64,000 nucleotides of DNA from a bacterium (GTDB taxonomy: Bacteria > Planctomycetota > B15-G4). The stretch covers positions 26,317 through 90,316 of the forward strand of contig JAUIEF010000003.1 of the NCBI GenBank assembly GCA_030428785.1, in the 5' to 3' direction. Shown in pieces: positions 33,290-42,483 of this stretch. Position 1 is the first letter of the stretch. The number at the start of each line of letters is the position of its first letter. Both the position numbers and the translations under genes were made by a program. The notes under the pieces were generated by a model. It did no database searches. It was not told the origin of the DNA and saw only the letters and a list, made by a program, of their open reading frames with translations.

Positions 33290-33709
33290 TCAGGACTCGA
33301 CCGAGGTCGTCTCGGTGCGGGTCTCGGTGGCCGCCTCGGCCTCCGCGGCCGCGGGCGCCGTGCCGTCGGCGGGGGCCGTCGTCTCGCCCGTGGGCGGCGT
33401 CGAACCCTGCGTGGTCGGCTCGCGGTTCGCCTGCGCCTGCTCGGCCTCGCGGGCCGCCGCGCGGGCGTTCTTGCGCGCCTTGCGACGCCGGCTCAGGAGC
33501 TTCGCCACGTCCTGCCGCTTGGCCCGCATCGAGAGCCGGATCGCCTTCGCGCGCTCGCGGGCATCCCGCCGCCGCCGCTCGGACGGCTTCTCGAAGTAGG
33601 CCTTCGCCTTCGACGTGCGGGTCACGCCCTCGTTGTTGCACAGCTTGCGGAGCCGTCGGAGGGCCTTCTCGACGGGCTCGTTCTCGCGGGTCTGGATGCG
33701 GATGACCAA
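33290..33709 (-). CDS. rpsU: Ribosomal protein bS21 with long low-complexity C-terminal extension
   Basis: [62 protein letters not shown] then an Ala/Thr/Glu/Pro-rich tail; 139 aa. Confidence 0.92.
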   Translation of the reverse strand: MVIRIQTRENEPVEKALRRLRKLCNNEGVTRTSKAKAYFEKPSERRRRDARERAKAIRLSMRAKRQDVAKLLSRRRKARKNARAAAREAEQAQANREPTTQGSTPPTGETTAPADGTAPAAAEAEAATETRTETTSVES

Positions 33710-33771
33710 GTGGGACTCCAGGAACTCTCAATCTGCGGCCGAACGGCCAGTGTATCGGAAACGGGGCGCCT

Positions 33772-34242
33772 TCAGGTGACGGCCGCCTCGGCCTCCCGGA
33801 TCTTCTCGAGCGCCACCGAGGCCGACGGGGCCTCGTGGAGCGCGGCCCGGAGCTCTGCGGACGAGAGCAGCCGGGCGATCTCGGCGAGGGTGCGGATGTG
33901 CGCCTTCGTGCGGTTGCTGGGGTTCACCAGCAGCATGATGAGGTGGGTCGGGCCGCCGTCGATGGCCTCGAAGTCGACGCCCTCGCGGGAGATGCCGAGC
34001 GCGATCGCCGTCGCGTCGACGACCTCCACCGAGGTGTGCGGGATGGCGATGCCGTTCTCCATGCCCGTGGACATGGAACGCTCGCGCGCGACGAGCGCCT
34101 TCAGCACCTCGTCCCGGTGGCCGGCCTGGACCTGGCCGCTCTCCACGAGCCGGTCCGTGAGCGCCTCGATGAGCTGCCACTTGTCCTGCCCGGACAGGTC
34201 GAGCAGCACGGCGGACTCGGTGAGGACCTCGGAGAGCTTCAC
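33772..34242 (-). CDS. PTS EIIA, fructose/nitrogen (PtsN-like) family
   Basis: VLKALVARERSMSTGMENGIAIPHTSVEVVDATAIALGISREGVDFEAIDGGPTHLIMLLVNP. Confidence 0.9.
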   Translation of the reverse strand: MKLSEVLTESAVLLDLSGQDKWQLIEALTDRLVESGQVQAGHRDEVLKALVARERSMSTGMENGIAIPHTSVEVVDATAIALGISREGVDFEAIDGGPTHLIMLLVNPSNRTKAHIRTLAEIARLLSSAELRAALHEAPSASVALEKIREAEAAVT

Positions 34243-34726
34243 GGGGCGGTTCGCGCGGGAGCGGAGCGGGGAGTCGGCGCGCGGCGAGGCGCGGCCGGGG
34301 ACGGCGGGGCGGGGCCGACGGGATCCCGTCCTTCCGGGTCCCGTCGAAACCGGACGAGGTTAGTGACCGGGCGGCGCCTCCGCAAGCCCCGGACGGCGGT
34401 CGCGGAGGGCGCCGCAGCCCCCCCGGAGAGGCCCCGGACGGCGGGGAATACGTGATTGAGATCGCCCGTCCAAGCACCCATCATCGTCCCGATCACCACG
34501 GATTCCCGGTGTCGTCGGTCGTCGCCTCCGTCCCCCCAGCCGGGGACCCGGGGCCGGCGCGGGCCCGCCGGTCGCACCCGAGACCCGCAGCGCTCCCAGG
34601 ACCCCGTCCGCCGGCCCCCCGCCGCCACGCCCCCCGCCGATGCCCTCGCCGATGCCGCCGCAGTCCCCGACGACCTTGCCGCAGCCGAAGCCGACGACCC
34701 GCTCCCGCCCCGGAGAGACCGTCCCC

Positions 34727-36892
34727 ATGCGCCCGTTCCTCGCCATGCTGGTGTTCGCGGCCGTCCTCGGGGCGCCGCCGCTCGCGGCCCAGGACGTGAC
34801 CTCCGTCCAGATCCAGGACCCGGCCGACGCGAGCGCGTCCCCGCGCGACGCGCTCGTGCTGCAGTTCGACGAGGAGAACGGCGAGAAGCTCGTCGACTTC
34901 ATCGACCTCGCGAAGGTCATCCTCCAGAAGCCGATCAAGTACAACCGGCCGGAGGTCAGCGACACGCGCATCCAGATCGTCGGGCCGATCACGGTCGTGC
35001 GCGACGACTTCTACCTGTTCTTCCAGGCCGTCATGCGCGCCTACGACTTCATCGTCGTGGACTACGGCCCCGAGGGCTCGACCTTCCTCTCCGTGCAGAA
35101 GATCACGGCGGGCGGCGGCGCGCGCGCGGGCGGCGCCTTCGTCAAGGCGCAGGCCCCCATCGTGCCGCAGGAGGACCTCGTCAAGTTCAAGGACAACCCC
35201 GCGGTCCTCATCACGACGTCCATCCCGCTCAAGTACGTCGACGCGCGGAACGCGATGAGCACGTTCAACCCGTTCTTCGACACGCAGATCGAGCAGGTCC
35301 GCGCGGTCGAGAACAGCAACAGCCTCGTGCTCACGGGCTTCGGGACGAACGTCTGGGGCGCGTATCAGCTCGTGGGCCTCGTCGACGTGCCGCCGTTCAC
35401 GCCGTCGCCGACCATCGCGAAGCGCGTGCTCGAGCACGCCTCGGTGGACGAGGTCGAGCCGGTGCTCACCGACCTGCTCGCGGCCTCGCGCGGGCTGCGG
35501 CCCGGCCAGACGCAGGTGGCGCAGGGCGCCGGCGTGCTCGCCGTGCGCGAGATCGAGCCGCGCATCATCCCCGACCCGCGCAGCAACGCGCTGCTGCTGG
35601 CCGGCGAGGACGACGTCGTCGAGCGCATGGAGTCGTGGATCGACATCCTCGACGTCGAGGTCGAGCCGCGCGGCTTCACGCACGTCGTGCGCCTCCAGAA
35701 CACGGACGCCGGCAGCATCGAGGAGGTCCTCAACGAGGTCCTCCAGCAGGAGCAGTCGAACCAGCAGTCGGCGCGGACGGGCAACAACGCCGCGGCCGTC
35801 GGCGGCAGCAGCCTCGAGATCCCGGCGAGCGTCGTGGCCGACACGACGAGCAACTCGCTCATCATCACGGCGTCCGACCGCAAGTACGCGGAGATCCTCG
35901 GGACGATCAAGCAGCTCGACGTGCGGCGGCCGCAGGTGCTCGTCGAGGCGGCCATCGTCGAGACGGCGCGCACGCTCAACGAGATCTTCAACGCCGGCAT
36001 CGGCGCGGCGAGCGAGGACGACGGCGCGTTCATCTCGAACTTCGGCACGCCCGTCGGGCAGTTCACCGAGGACGGGATGTTCGACCTCAACGGCACGGCG
36101 CAGAGCGTGCAGGGCCAGGGCGGCACGCTCGCCGTGCTGAGCAGCCAGGAGATCCCGATCCCGGTCTTCCTCCAGTGGCTCGAGGGCAACACGGAGTCGC
36201 GCGTGCTGAGCCGGCCGTCGCTGCTCACGAACGACAACCAGGAGGCGGAGCTCGCCGCGGAGACGGAGACCGCCTACCAGGTCACGACCACGGGCCAGAA
36301 CTCGGTCACGACGAACGCCTTCGAGACGGTGACCGCCGGCATCCGGCTGGGCGTCTCGCCGACGATCTCGGCCGGCAACTACCTGCGGCTGCGCGTGAAG
36401 ATCGAGGTCTCGAGCTTCCAGCCCAGCCAGTCGGGCATCGTGGGCGCGCCGCCGGACATCACGAGCCGCACGGTCGAGACGCCGGTCACCGTGCCGGACG
36501 GGCACACCGTGATCCTCGGCGGCCTCGTGTCGCGGTCGTCGCGGGCGAGCGACTCCATGATCCCGTGGCTCGGCGACCTGCCGCTCATCGGCTGGCTGTT
36601 CCGCTCGTTCGACGACAGCCAGGAGGACCGCTTCCTGTACGTCTTCATCACCTCGCACATCATCGACACCGACTTCGCGCTGCTCGACGAGATCAGCGCG
36701 GCCCGCGCGCAGGACGTCGAGCGCCTCGGCGGCGACGTCGGCGACCTCGTGAGCTCGCTCACGACGGACGACGTGCCGGACGCGCTCCCGCGCCTCACCG
36801 GCGTCGAGCAGGTCTTCGAGATGCCCGTCGTGTCCGTGCCGTCCGTCGGCGAACGCGAGGTGGCGTCCGGCGGAGCGGGTGGGAGGCGCTGA
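34727..36892 (+). CDS. gspD: Type II secretion secretin GspD
   Basis: Signal peptide MRPFLAMLVFAAVLGAPPLAAQ; N-domain repeats; VLVEAAIVETARTLNEIFNAGIG; VETPVTVPDGHTVILGGLVSRSSRASDSMIPWLGDLPLIGWLFRS. Confidence 0.95.
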   Translation: MRPFLAMLVFAAVLGAPPLAAQDVTSVQIQDPADASASPRDALVLQFDEENGEKLVDFIDLAKVILQKPIKYNRPEVSDTRIQIVGPITVVRDDFYLFFQAVMRAYDFIVVDYGPEGSTFLSVQKITAGGGARAGGAFVKAQAPIVPQEDLVKFKDNPAVLITTSIPLKYVDARNAMSTFNPFFDTQIEQVRAVENSNSLVLTGFGTNVWGAYQLVGLVDVPPFTPSPTIAKRVLEHASVDEVEPVLTDLLAASRGLRPGQTQVAQGAGVLAVREIEPRIIPDPRSNALLLAGEDDVVERMESWIDILDVEVEPRGFTHVVRLQNTDAGSIEEVLNEVLQQEQSNQQSARTGNNAAAVGGSSLEIPASVVADTTSNSLIITASDRKYAEILGTIKQLDVRRPQVLVEAAIVETARTLNEIFNAGIGAASEDDGAFISNFGTPVGQFTEDGMFDLNGTAQSVQGQGGTLAVLSSQEIPIPVFLQWLEGNTESRVLSRPSLLTNDNQEAELAAETETAYQVTTTGQNSVTTNAFETVTAGIRLGVSPTISAGNYLRLRVKIEVSSFQPSQSGIVGAPPDITSRTVETPVTVPDGHTVILGGLVSRSSRASDSMIPWLGDLPLIGWLFRSFDDSQEDRFLYVFITSHIIDTDFALLDEISAARAQDVERLGGDVGDLVSSLTTDDVPDALPRLTGVEQVFEMPVVSVPSVGEREVASGGAGGRR

Positions 36893-36902
36893 GCGCACCG
36901 CC

Positions 36903-38618
36903 ATGGACAAGACCCTCTCCGACCTGCTCGTGAGCGACGGGGGCATGGCCCCCGACGACGTCAAGGACTGCACCGCCCTCGCCCGGGACAGCAACCAGAG
37001 CATCGACCGCCTGCTCGTCGGCAAGGGCTACATGCAGGAAGCGGAGATGCTCAAGCTCATGGGGCGGTACCTCGCGTACCCGTTCCGGCAGGAGCTCCGG
37101 GACGTCGAGGTGCCGCTGCAGTACGTCGACAAGGTGCCCGTGCACTTCGCGCGCTCGTTCAACCTCGTGGGCGTCGAGCAGGTGAACGGCACGGTCCACG
37201 TCGCGACCTGCGCGCCCTTCGACCTGCACCCCATGGACGACCTCGCGACCTTCATGGGCTGCGAGGTGGACGTGGTGCTCGCGCCGAAGGCCGAGATCAC
37301 GAGCCTCATCAACCGCGCCTACAAGACGAAGTCCGACGTCGTCGACGACGCCCTGGGCGACATGGACGACGACGACGACCTCATCCGCCTGGACGAGGCC
37401 GTGGAGGAGGGCGAGAACCTCCTCGACGTCAGCAACAAGGCGCCGCTCATCAAGCTGGTGAACATGATCATGTTCCAGGCGCTCAAGATGCGCGCCTCGG
37501 ACGTGCACATCCAGCCGTTCCCCGACCGGCTCCAGGTGCGGTACCGCATCGACGGCGTGCTCTACGACATGGAGGCGCCGCCGAAGAAGTACCAGGACGC
37601 GATCATCAGCCGCATCAAGGTCATGGGCAAGATGGACATCGCGGAGCGCCGCCTGCCGCAGGACGGCCGCGCGACGCTGCGCATCGGCGAGAGCGACGTC
37701 GACGTCCGCATCTCGTCCGTGCCGACGACCTACGGCGAGCGCATCGTCATGCGTCTGCTCGACAAGAGCGCGCGCGTGTACCGGCTCTCCGACATCGGCC
37801 TCGACGAGTACAACGAGTCGCTGCTGCGCCAGTTCGTGACGTACACGCACGGTGTCATCTTCGTCACCGGACCGACGGGCTCGGGCAAGACGACCACGCT
37901 CTACGCGGCGCTCACCGAGCAGAACACCCAGGAGAAGAACATCCTCACCATCGAGGATCCGGTCGAGTACAACCTCGCCGGCATCTCCCAGGTGCAGGTG
38001 AACAACAAGAAGGGGCTCACCTTCGCCGCCGGCCTGCGCAGCTTCCTGCGTCAGGACCCCGACATCATGATGATCGGCGAGGTGCGCGACAACGAGACCG
38101 CGGACATCGCGATCCGCGCCGCGCTCACCGGTCACCTCGTGTTCTCGACGCTGCACACGAACGACGCGGCGAGCGCCGTGACCCGCATGCTCGACATCGG
38201 CGTCGAGCCGTACCTCGTGGCGTCGTCCGTGCTGCTCTGCGTCGCGCAGCGCCTCGTGCGCGTCATCTGCCCCAAGTGCAAGACGTTCGAGGAGCCGGAC
38301 GCGGAGATGGTCGCGCAGCTCGCGACCGTCGACCTCGTGCCGGACCAGTTCCCCGACGGCAAGGTCGCGCGCGGCGCCGGCTGCGACTACTGCTTCGAGA
38401 GCGGCTACGTCGACCGGACGGCGCTCTACGAGATGCTCCCCGTGGACGAGCAGGTCCGGGTGCGCGTCATGGAGCGCGCCGGCGCGAGCGTCATCAAGCG
38501 CGAGGCGATCGAGAGCGGCAACCTGCGCACGCTGCGCATGGACGGGCTCAACAAGGTCGTCGCCGGGACGACGACCATCGACGAGGTCCTCCGGGTGACC
38601 CAGAAGGACGAGGCCTGA
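36903..38618 (+). CDS. gspE: Type II secretion ATPase GspE
   Basis: ASDVHIQPFPDRLQVRYRIDGVL, VTGPTGSGKTTTLYAAL, QVNNKKGLTFAAGLRSFLRQDPDIMMIGEVRDNETADIAIRAALTGHLVFSTLHTNDA. Confidence 0.97.
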   Translation: MDKTLSDLLVSDGGMAPDDVKDCTALARDSNQSIDRLLVGKGYMQEAEMLKLMGRYLAYPFRQELRDVEVPLQYVDKVPVHFARSFNLVGVEQVNGTVHVATCAPFDLHPMDDLATFMGCEVDVVLAPKAEITSLINRAYKTKSDVVDDALGDMDDDDDLIRLDEAVEEGENLLDVSNKAPLIKLVNMIMFQALKMRASDVHIQPFPDRLQVRYRIDGVLYDMEAPPKKYQDAIISRIKVMGKMDIAERRLPQDGRATLRIGESDVDVRISSVPTTYGERIVMRLLDKSARVYRLSDIGLDEYNESLLRQFVTYTHGVIFVTGPTGSGKTTTLYAALTEQNTQEKNILTIEDPVEYNLAGISQVQVNNKKGLTFAAGLRSFLRQDPDIMMIGEVRDNETADIAIRAALTGHLVFSTLHTNDAASAVTRMLDIGVEPYLVASSVLLCVAQRLVRVICPKCKTFEEPDAEMVAQLATVDLVPDQFPDGKVARGAGCDYCFESGYVDRTALYEMLPVDEQVRVRVMERAGASVIKREAIESGNLRTLRMDGLNKVVAGTTTIDEVLRVTQKDEA

Positions 38619-38619
38619 C

Positions 38620-39837
38620 GTGCCCGTCTACTCGTACAAGGCCTACAACGACTCGGGTCAGGTCAAGTCCGGCATCGAGGACGCCGACTCCGCGCGGGAC
38701 GCGCGCCTGCGGCTGCGGCGGCAGGGGCTCCACGTCACCGACATCGAGGAGCTCGAGGCGGTCGCGGACAAGAGCCAGTCGCGGTTCCGCCAGTGGCGCA
38801 TGCGCCGCAAGACGAAGCGGCAGCTCCCGCAGGTCACGCGCCAGCTCGCCACGCTGCTGCGCTCCGGCATCCCGCTGAACGACGGCCTCAAGGCGCTCAT
38901 CGAGCAGGTCGAGAGCCAGAAGCTCGAGGTCGTGCTGCGCGACGTCCGCGAGCGGATCAACGCGGGCTCGTCCTTCGCCGAGGCGCTCGAGCAGCACCCG
39001 GGCGTCTTCCCGCGCCTCTACATCAGCATGGTGCGCGCGGGCGAGGCGGCCGGCAACAACGACGTCGTGCTGCACCGGCTGGCCGAGTTCCTCATCCACC
39101 AGTCGCGCATGCGCAACCGCGTGACGTCCGCGCTCATGTACCCGATGATCATGCTGGTCGTCGGCGCCGTCGTCGTGACGGTCCTCATGATCAAGGTCGT
39201 CCCGCAGCTCATCGAGCTCGTCGAGGCGAAGCAGAAGGAGCTGCCCGGCCCCACCGCCTTCCTCAAGGGGCTCACCGACTTCCTCGGCGCCTACTGGATC
39301 CCGCTGGGCGTCGGCGCGATCGTCGCCTTCATGGGCATGAGCGCCGTCCGGCGCACCCCGGGCGGGCGCCTCGCGACGGACCGTTTCCTGCTCGGGCTGC
39401 CGGTGCTCGGCGACCTCTTCAAGAAGCAGGCCATCTCGCGCTTCGCCGTGACCCTCGCGACCCTCCTCAAGACCGGCGTGCCGGTGCTGGAGGCCCTGAA
39501 GATCGTCCGCGAGGTCGTCGAGAACGCCGTCCTCCAGGTCGTCCTCGACGACCTCCACGCCGCCATCCTCAAGGGCGCCGACATCTCGGGCCCGCTCAAG
39601 CGGAGCGGCGTCTTCCCCCCCGCCGTGGGCTACATGATCGCGGTCGGCGAGCAGTCCGGCGAGCTCGAGGAGGTCCTCGACAGCCTCGCGGAGGCGTACG
39701 ACCTGGAGGTCGAGATCGCCACCGACCGGATGACAAGCGCGCTGGAACCGATCATGATCGTGCTCATGGCGGCCGGTGTGGGATTCATCGTCTTCGCGAT
39801 CGTCATGCCGATGCTGTCGCTCGGCGCGGTCAACTGA
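38620..39837 (+). CDS. gspF: Type II secretion inner-membrane platform protein GspF
   Basis: YSYKAYNDSGQVKSGIEDADS, TRQLATLLRSGIPLNDGLKAL, FPRLYISMVRAGEAAG, EPIMIVLMAAGVGFIVFAIVMPM. Confidence 0.96.
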   Translation: MPVYSYKAYNDSGQVKSGIEDADSARDARLRLRRQGLHVTDIEELEAVADKSQSRFRQWRMRRKTKRQLPQVTRQLATLLRSGIPLNDGLKALIEQVESQKLEVVLRDVRERINAGSSFAEALEQHPGVFPRLYISMVRAGEAAGNNDVVLHRLAEFLIHQSRMRNRVTSALMYPMIMLVVGAVVVTVLMIKVVPQLIELVEAKQKELPGPTAFLKGLTDFLGAYWIPLGVGAIVAFMGMSAVRRTPGGRLATDRFLLGLPVLGDLFKKQAISRFAVTLATLLKTGVPVLEALKIVREVVENAVLQVVLDDLHAAILKGADISGPLKRSGVFPPAVGYMIAVGEQSGELEEVLDSLAEAYDLEVEIATDRMTSALEPIMIVLMAAGVGFIVFAIVMPMLSLGAVN

Positions 39838-39851
39838 ACCGGAGAACACCC

Positions 39852-40283
39852 ATGGAACCGAAGCATCCTCGCGACCGCGCTCGGCAGGGCTTCACCCTGA
39901 TCGAGATCATGGTCGTCATCGCCATCATCGGCCTCATCGCCACGCTCGTGGTGCCGGGCGTCATGAACCGTCTCGACGAGGCGAACATCTCGGCCACCAA
40001 GGTCAAGATGTCGAGCCTCAAGCAGGTCATCTCGTCGTACCGGCTCGCGCACAACAAGATCCCCGACACGCTCCAGGACCTGCTCCAGGAGGACCAGAAG
40101 AACTTCGGGGACCCGTGGGCGGAGCTCAACACGATCCGTGACGCGTGGGACAACGAGTTCGTCTACGACCGCTCGGGCACGCGCAAGTTCGAGCTCATCT
40201 CGCTGGGGGCCGACGGCCTGGAGGGCGGAGAGGGTCCCGACGCGGACATCTCCTCCAAGGACAACTCCATGCCGGGTCAGTGA
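39852..40283 (+). CDS. gspG: Major pseudopilin GspG
   Basis: QGFTLIEIMVVIAIIGLIATLVVPGVMNRLDEANISATKVKMSSLKQVISSYRLAHNKIPDTLQDLL. Confidence 0.96.
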   Translation: MEPKHPRDRARQGFTLIEIMVVIAIIGLIATLVVPGVMNRLDEANISATKVKMSSLKQVISSYRLAHNKIPDTLQDLLQEDQKNFGDPWAELNTIRDAWDNEFVYDRSGTRKFELISLGADGLEGGEGPDADISSKDNSMPGQ

Positions 40284-40295
40284 CCGGCGGCTGAG

Positions 40296-40871
40296 GTGGT
40301 CCGCACCGGCACGAGCACCGCGGGGCGCGCCTCGAGGGGGTTCACCCTCATCGAGATGCTCGTGACCATGATGATCATCGGGCTGGCGATGACGCTGGTC
40401 TTCAGCATCGACAACATGGTGCCCAAGGCGCGGCTCCAGTCGTCGGCGTCCGACCTCGCGGCGGACCTCCAGCTCGTGCGCAACCACGCGCTCTTCGCGG
40501 GCCGCGAGGTCGTCTTCGCCTACCACCTGGACCGGGAGACCTACGAGGCCTGGTACCCGGTGGAGATGGACGACGACGGGCGCGTGCTCGGCCCGGGGCG
40601 CACCGTCGTCCGCGAGCCGACGCGCGTGCAGCAGGACATGGCGCTCGCGATCGTGCGCCTCGCCGACGGCACGATCCGGGACGTCGACACGGTCGAGTTC
40701 CGCATCGACCGGCTGGGGCGCATCGCGCCGCACAAGGTGCTCGTGGTGAACGCGGAGTTCCAGGACGTCGAGCGGGCGTGGGTCGTCGTCGACGGGCTCA
40801 CGAACGACGCGCGCGTCGTCGAGGACGTCCCCGAGGTCGAGGAGGAGATCACCGATGCGCACTTCCGGTGA
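40296..40871 (+). CDS. gspH: Minor pseudopilin, GspH/FimT-like
   Basis: RGFTLIEMLVTMMIIGLAMTLVFSIDNMVPKARLQSSASDLAADLQLVRNHALFAGREVVFAY. Confidence 0.85.
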   Translation: MVRTGTSTAGRASRGFTLIEMLVTMMIIGLAMTLVFSIDNMVPKARLQSSASDLAADLQLVRNHALFAGREVVFAYHLDRETYEAWYPVEMDDDGRVLGPGRTVVREPTRVQQDMALAIVRLADGTIRDVDTVEFRIDRLGRIAPHKVLVVNAEFQDVERAWVVVDGLTNDARVVEDVPEVEEEITDAHFR

Positions 40872-41418
40872 TCCGCGCCGGGGCCGCGGCGCGTCCGCGG
40901 GCTTCACGCTCCTCGAGATCATGATGACGGTGTTCCTGCTGGGCGTCGTCATCCTCAGCATCCTCGGCGTCCGCGAGACGGCCACCAACCGGGCGTTCCG
41001 CAGCAAGAACCAGATGCTCGCGCTGCACCACGCGCAGGAGCTGCTGGCGGACCACGCGCGCGACCTCGACCAGCTGGACCGCTTCGAGGGGCGGATCGAG
41101 GACGCGACGGACTTCCACTACGAGCTCACGCTCGAGGACTGGGACCTCTCCACGGGCCGCGCCGAGGACGACGAGGAGGACGACGCCTTCGACGACCCGT
41201 CGGGCGCGCTGGCTCCCGCGGACGCCGGCGCCTACGAGGAGCAGGCCATCGACGACCCCCACCGCGTGCGGCGCTTCCGCGTGAAGGTGTTCTACCCGCA
41301 CGTCACGGAGGAGGACTCGGAGGAGTTCGTCCTCCTCGAGGGCTTCCTCCCCCGCATGTACGACAAGGACCGCGACCCGCTCGGCACCGGGCAGGCGTCG
41401 TCGGCGAACCCGCGATGA
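40855..41418 (+). CDS. gspI: Minor pseudopilin, GspI-like
   Basis: AGFTLLEIMMTVFLLGVVILSILGVRETATNRAFRSKNQMLALHHAQELLADHARDLD; 17-nt overlap with gspH. Confidence 0.75.
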   Translation: MRTSGDPRRGRGASAGFTLLEIMMTVFLLGVVILSILGVRETATNRAFRSKNQMLALHHAQELLADHARDLDQLDRFEGRIEDATDFHYELTLEDWDLSTGRAEDDEEDDAFDDPSGALAPADAGAYEEQAIDDPHRVRRFRVKVFYPHVTEEDSEEFVLLEGFLPRMYDKDRDPLGTGQASSANPR

Positions 41419-42419
41419 CCCGTCCCCCCCGCACCGCGCCGGCCCCGCAGGCCGGCTTCACGCTCATCGAGGTCATGCTCGCGCTGCTCATCATGGGCAT
41501 CGTCATGACGGGCCTCTACCTCACGCTCGACACGACGCTCAAGACGCGCGACCTCCTCGAGCGCGAGGTGCGCGCGGCGCGGCTCGGCCCGCAGATCCTC
41601 GACCTCATCGAGAGCGACCTGCGCCGCGTGTGGGCCTTCAACATCGAGGACGACGCCGTCTTCAAGGGCACGCGCCGCAACATGCTCGGCGAGAGCGCCG
41701 ACTCGCTCGTGTTCCTGACGAGCGTCGACAGCACGGTGACGCACCGCGTGGACGACCGCGAGGTCACCGCCGACGTCTGCGAGACGGGCTACCGCCTGCG
41801 GCCGAACCCCTCGCTCCCGGACGTCCTCGAGCTGTGGCGGCGGCAGGACTTCCACGTCGACGAGGAGCCGCTCGAGGACGGCACCTACCAGCTCGTGCAC
41901 GACCGCGTCGTCTCGCTCCGCTTCCGCTACTTCGAGGACGAGGACGTGGACACCGACCCCGAGGAGGAGTGGGACGCGAGCAAGTCGCACACCCTCCCCT
42001 CGATGGTGCAGGTGACGCTCGGCATCGAGGCGGGGCCGCGCCGCGCCGAGGACCTCGAGCGACCGCGCGGCGCGCGGGACTCGGGCACCTACTGGTACGA
42101 GCGGCTCGTCCCGCTGCAGCGCGACGTCGGCCTCACGATGCGCGTCCACGCGCTCCCGCCGACCTTCGCGGCCGTCGCGGGCCAGGGCGGCGGTTCGGGC
42201 AACACCCCCACCGAGGACGACCGCGACGGCGACGGCGTGCCCAACGACCAGGACCCGGCGCCGGACGACCCGAGCATCCCGGGCTCGCCCGACGACGACG
42301 ACGGCAGTGGCGGCGGCGGCGAGTTCGACCCCGACGATCCGTTCGGCGGCGGAGGCGGCGGGGGCGGCGACGACCTCGGCGACATCCTCGACGACATCTT
42401 CGACACGGGCGGCGGCTGA
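41415..42419 (+). CDS. gspJ: Minor pseudopilin, GspJ-like, with an Asp/Gly-rich TSP3-like C-terminal tail
   Basis: AGFTLIEVMLALLIMGIVMTGLYLTLDTTLKTRDLLEREVRAARLGPQILDLIESDLRRV; tail DDRDGDGVPNDQDPAPDDPSIPGSPDDDDGSGGGG. Confidence 0.8.
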   Translation: MTRPPRTAPAPQAGFTLIEVMLALLIMGIVMTGLYLTLDTTLKTRDLLEREVRAARLGPQILDLIESDLRRVWAFNIEDDAVFKGTRRNMLGESADSLVFLTSVDSTVTHRVDDREVTADVCETGYRLRPNPSLPDVLELWRRQDFHVDEEPLEDGTYQLVHDRVVSLRFRYFEDEDVDTDPEEEWDASKSHTLPSMVQVTLGIEAGPRRAEDLERPRGARDSGTYWYERLVPLQRDVGLTMRVHALPPTFAAVAGQGGGSGNTPTEDDRDGDGVPNDQDPAPDDPSIPGSPDDDDGSGGGGEFDPDDPFGGGGGGGGDDLGDILDDIFDTGGG

Positions 42420-42420
42420 G

Positions 42421-42444
42421 CCGCGCGCCCTTCGGGGCTCGCGG
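42421..42444. terminator. UUCG-tetraloop hairpin between convergent gspJ and serS
   Basis: CCGCG(c)GCCC-TTCG-GGGC(t)CGCGG. Confidence 0.65.
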
Positions 42445-42483
42445 CTCCGCCGCGCGGGCCCCCGTCCGGAGCGCCGCGACCCG

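Noticed and set aside
34317-34330. GACGGGATCCCGTC palindrome upstream of the PTS EIIA gene
   Set aside because: Perfect 14-bp dyad, but no second copy or known operator match; too little evidence to call a regulator site.
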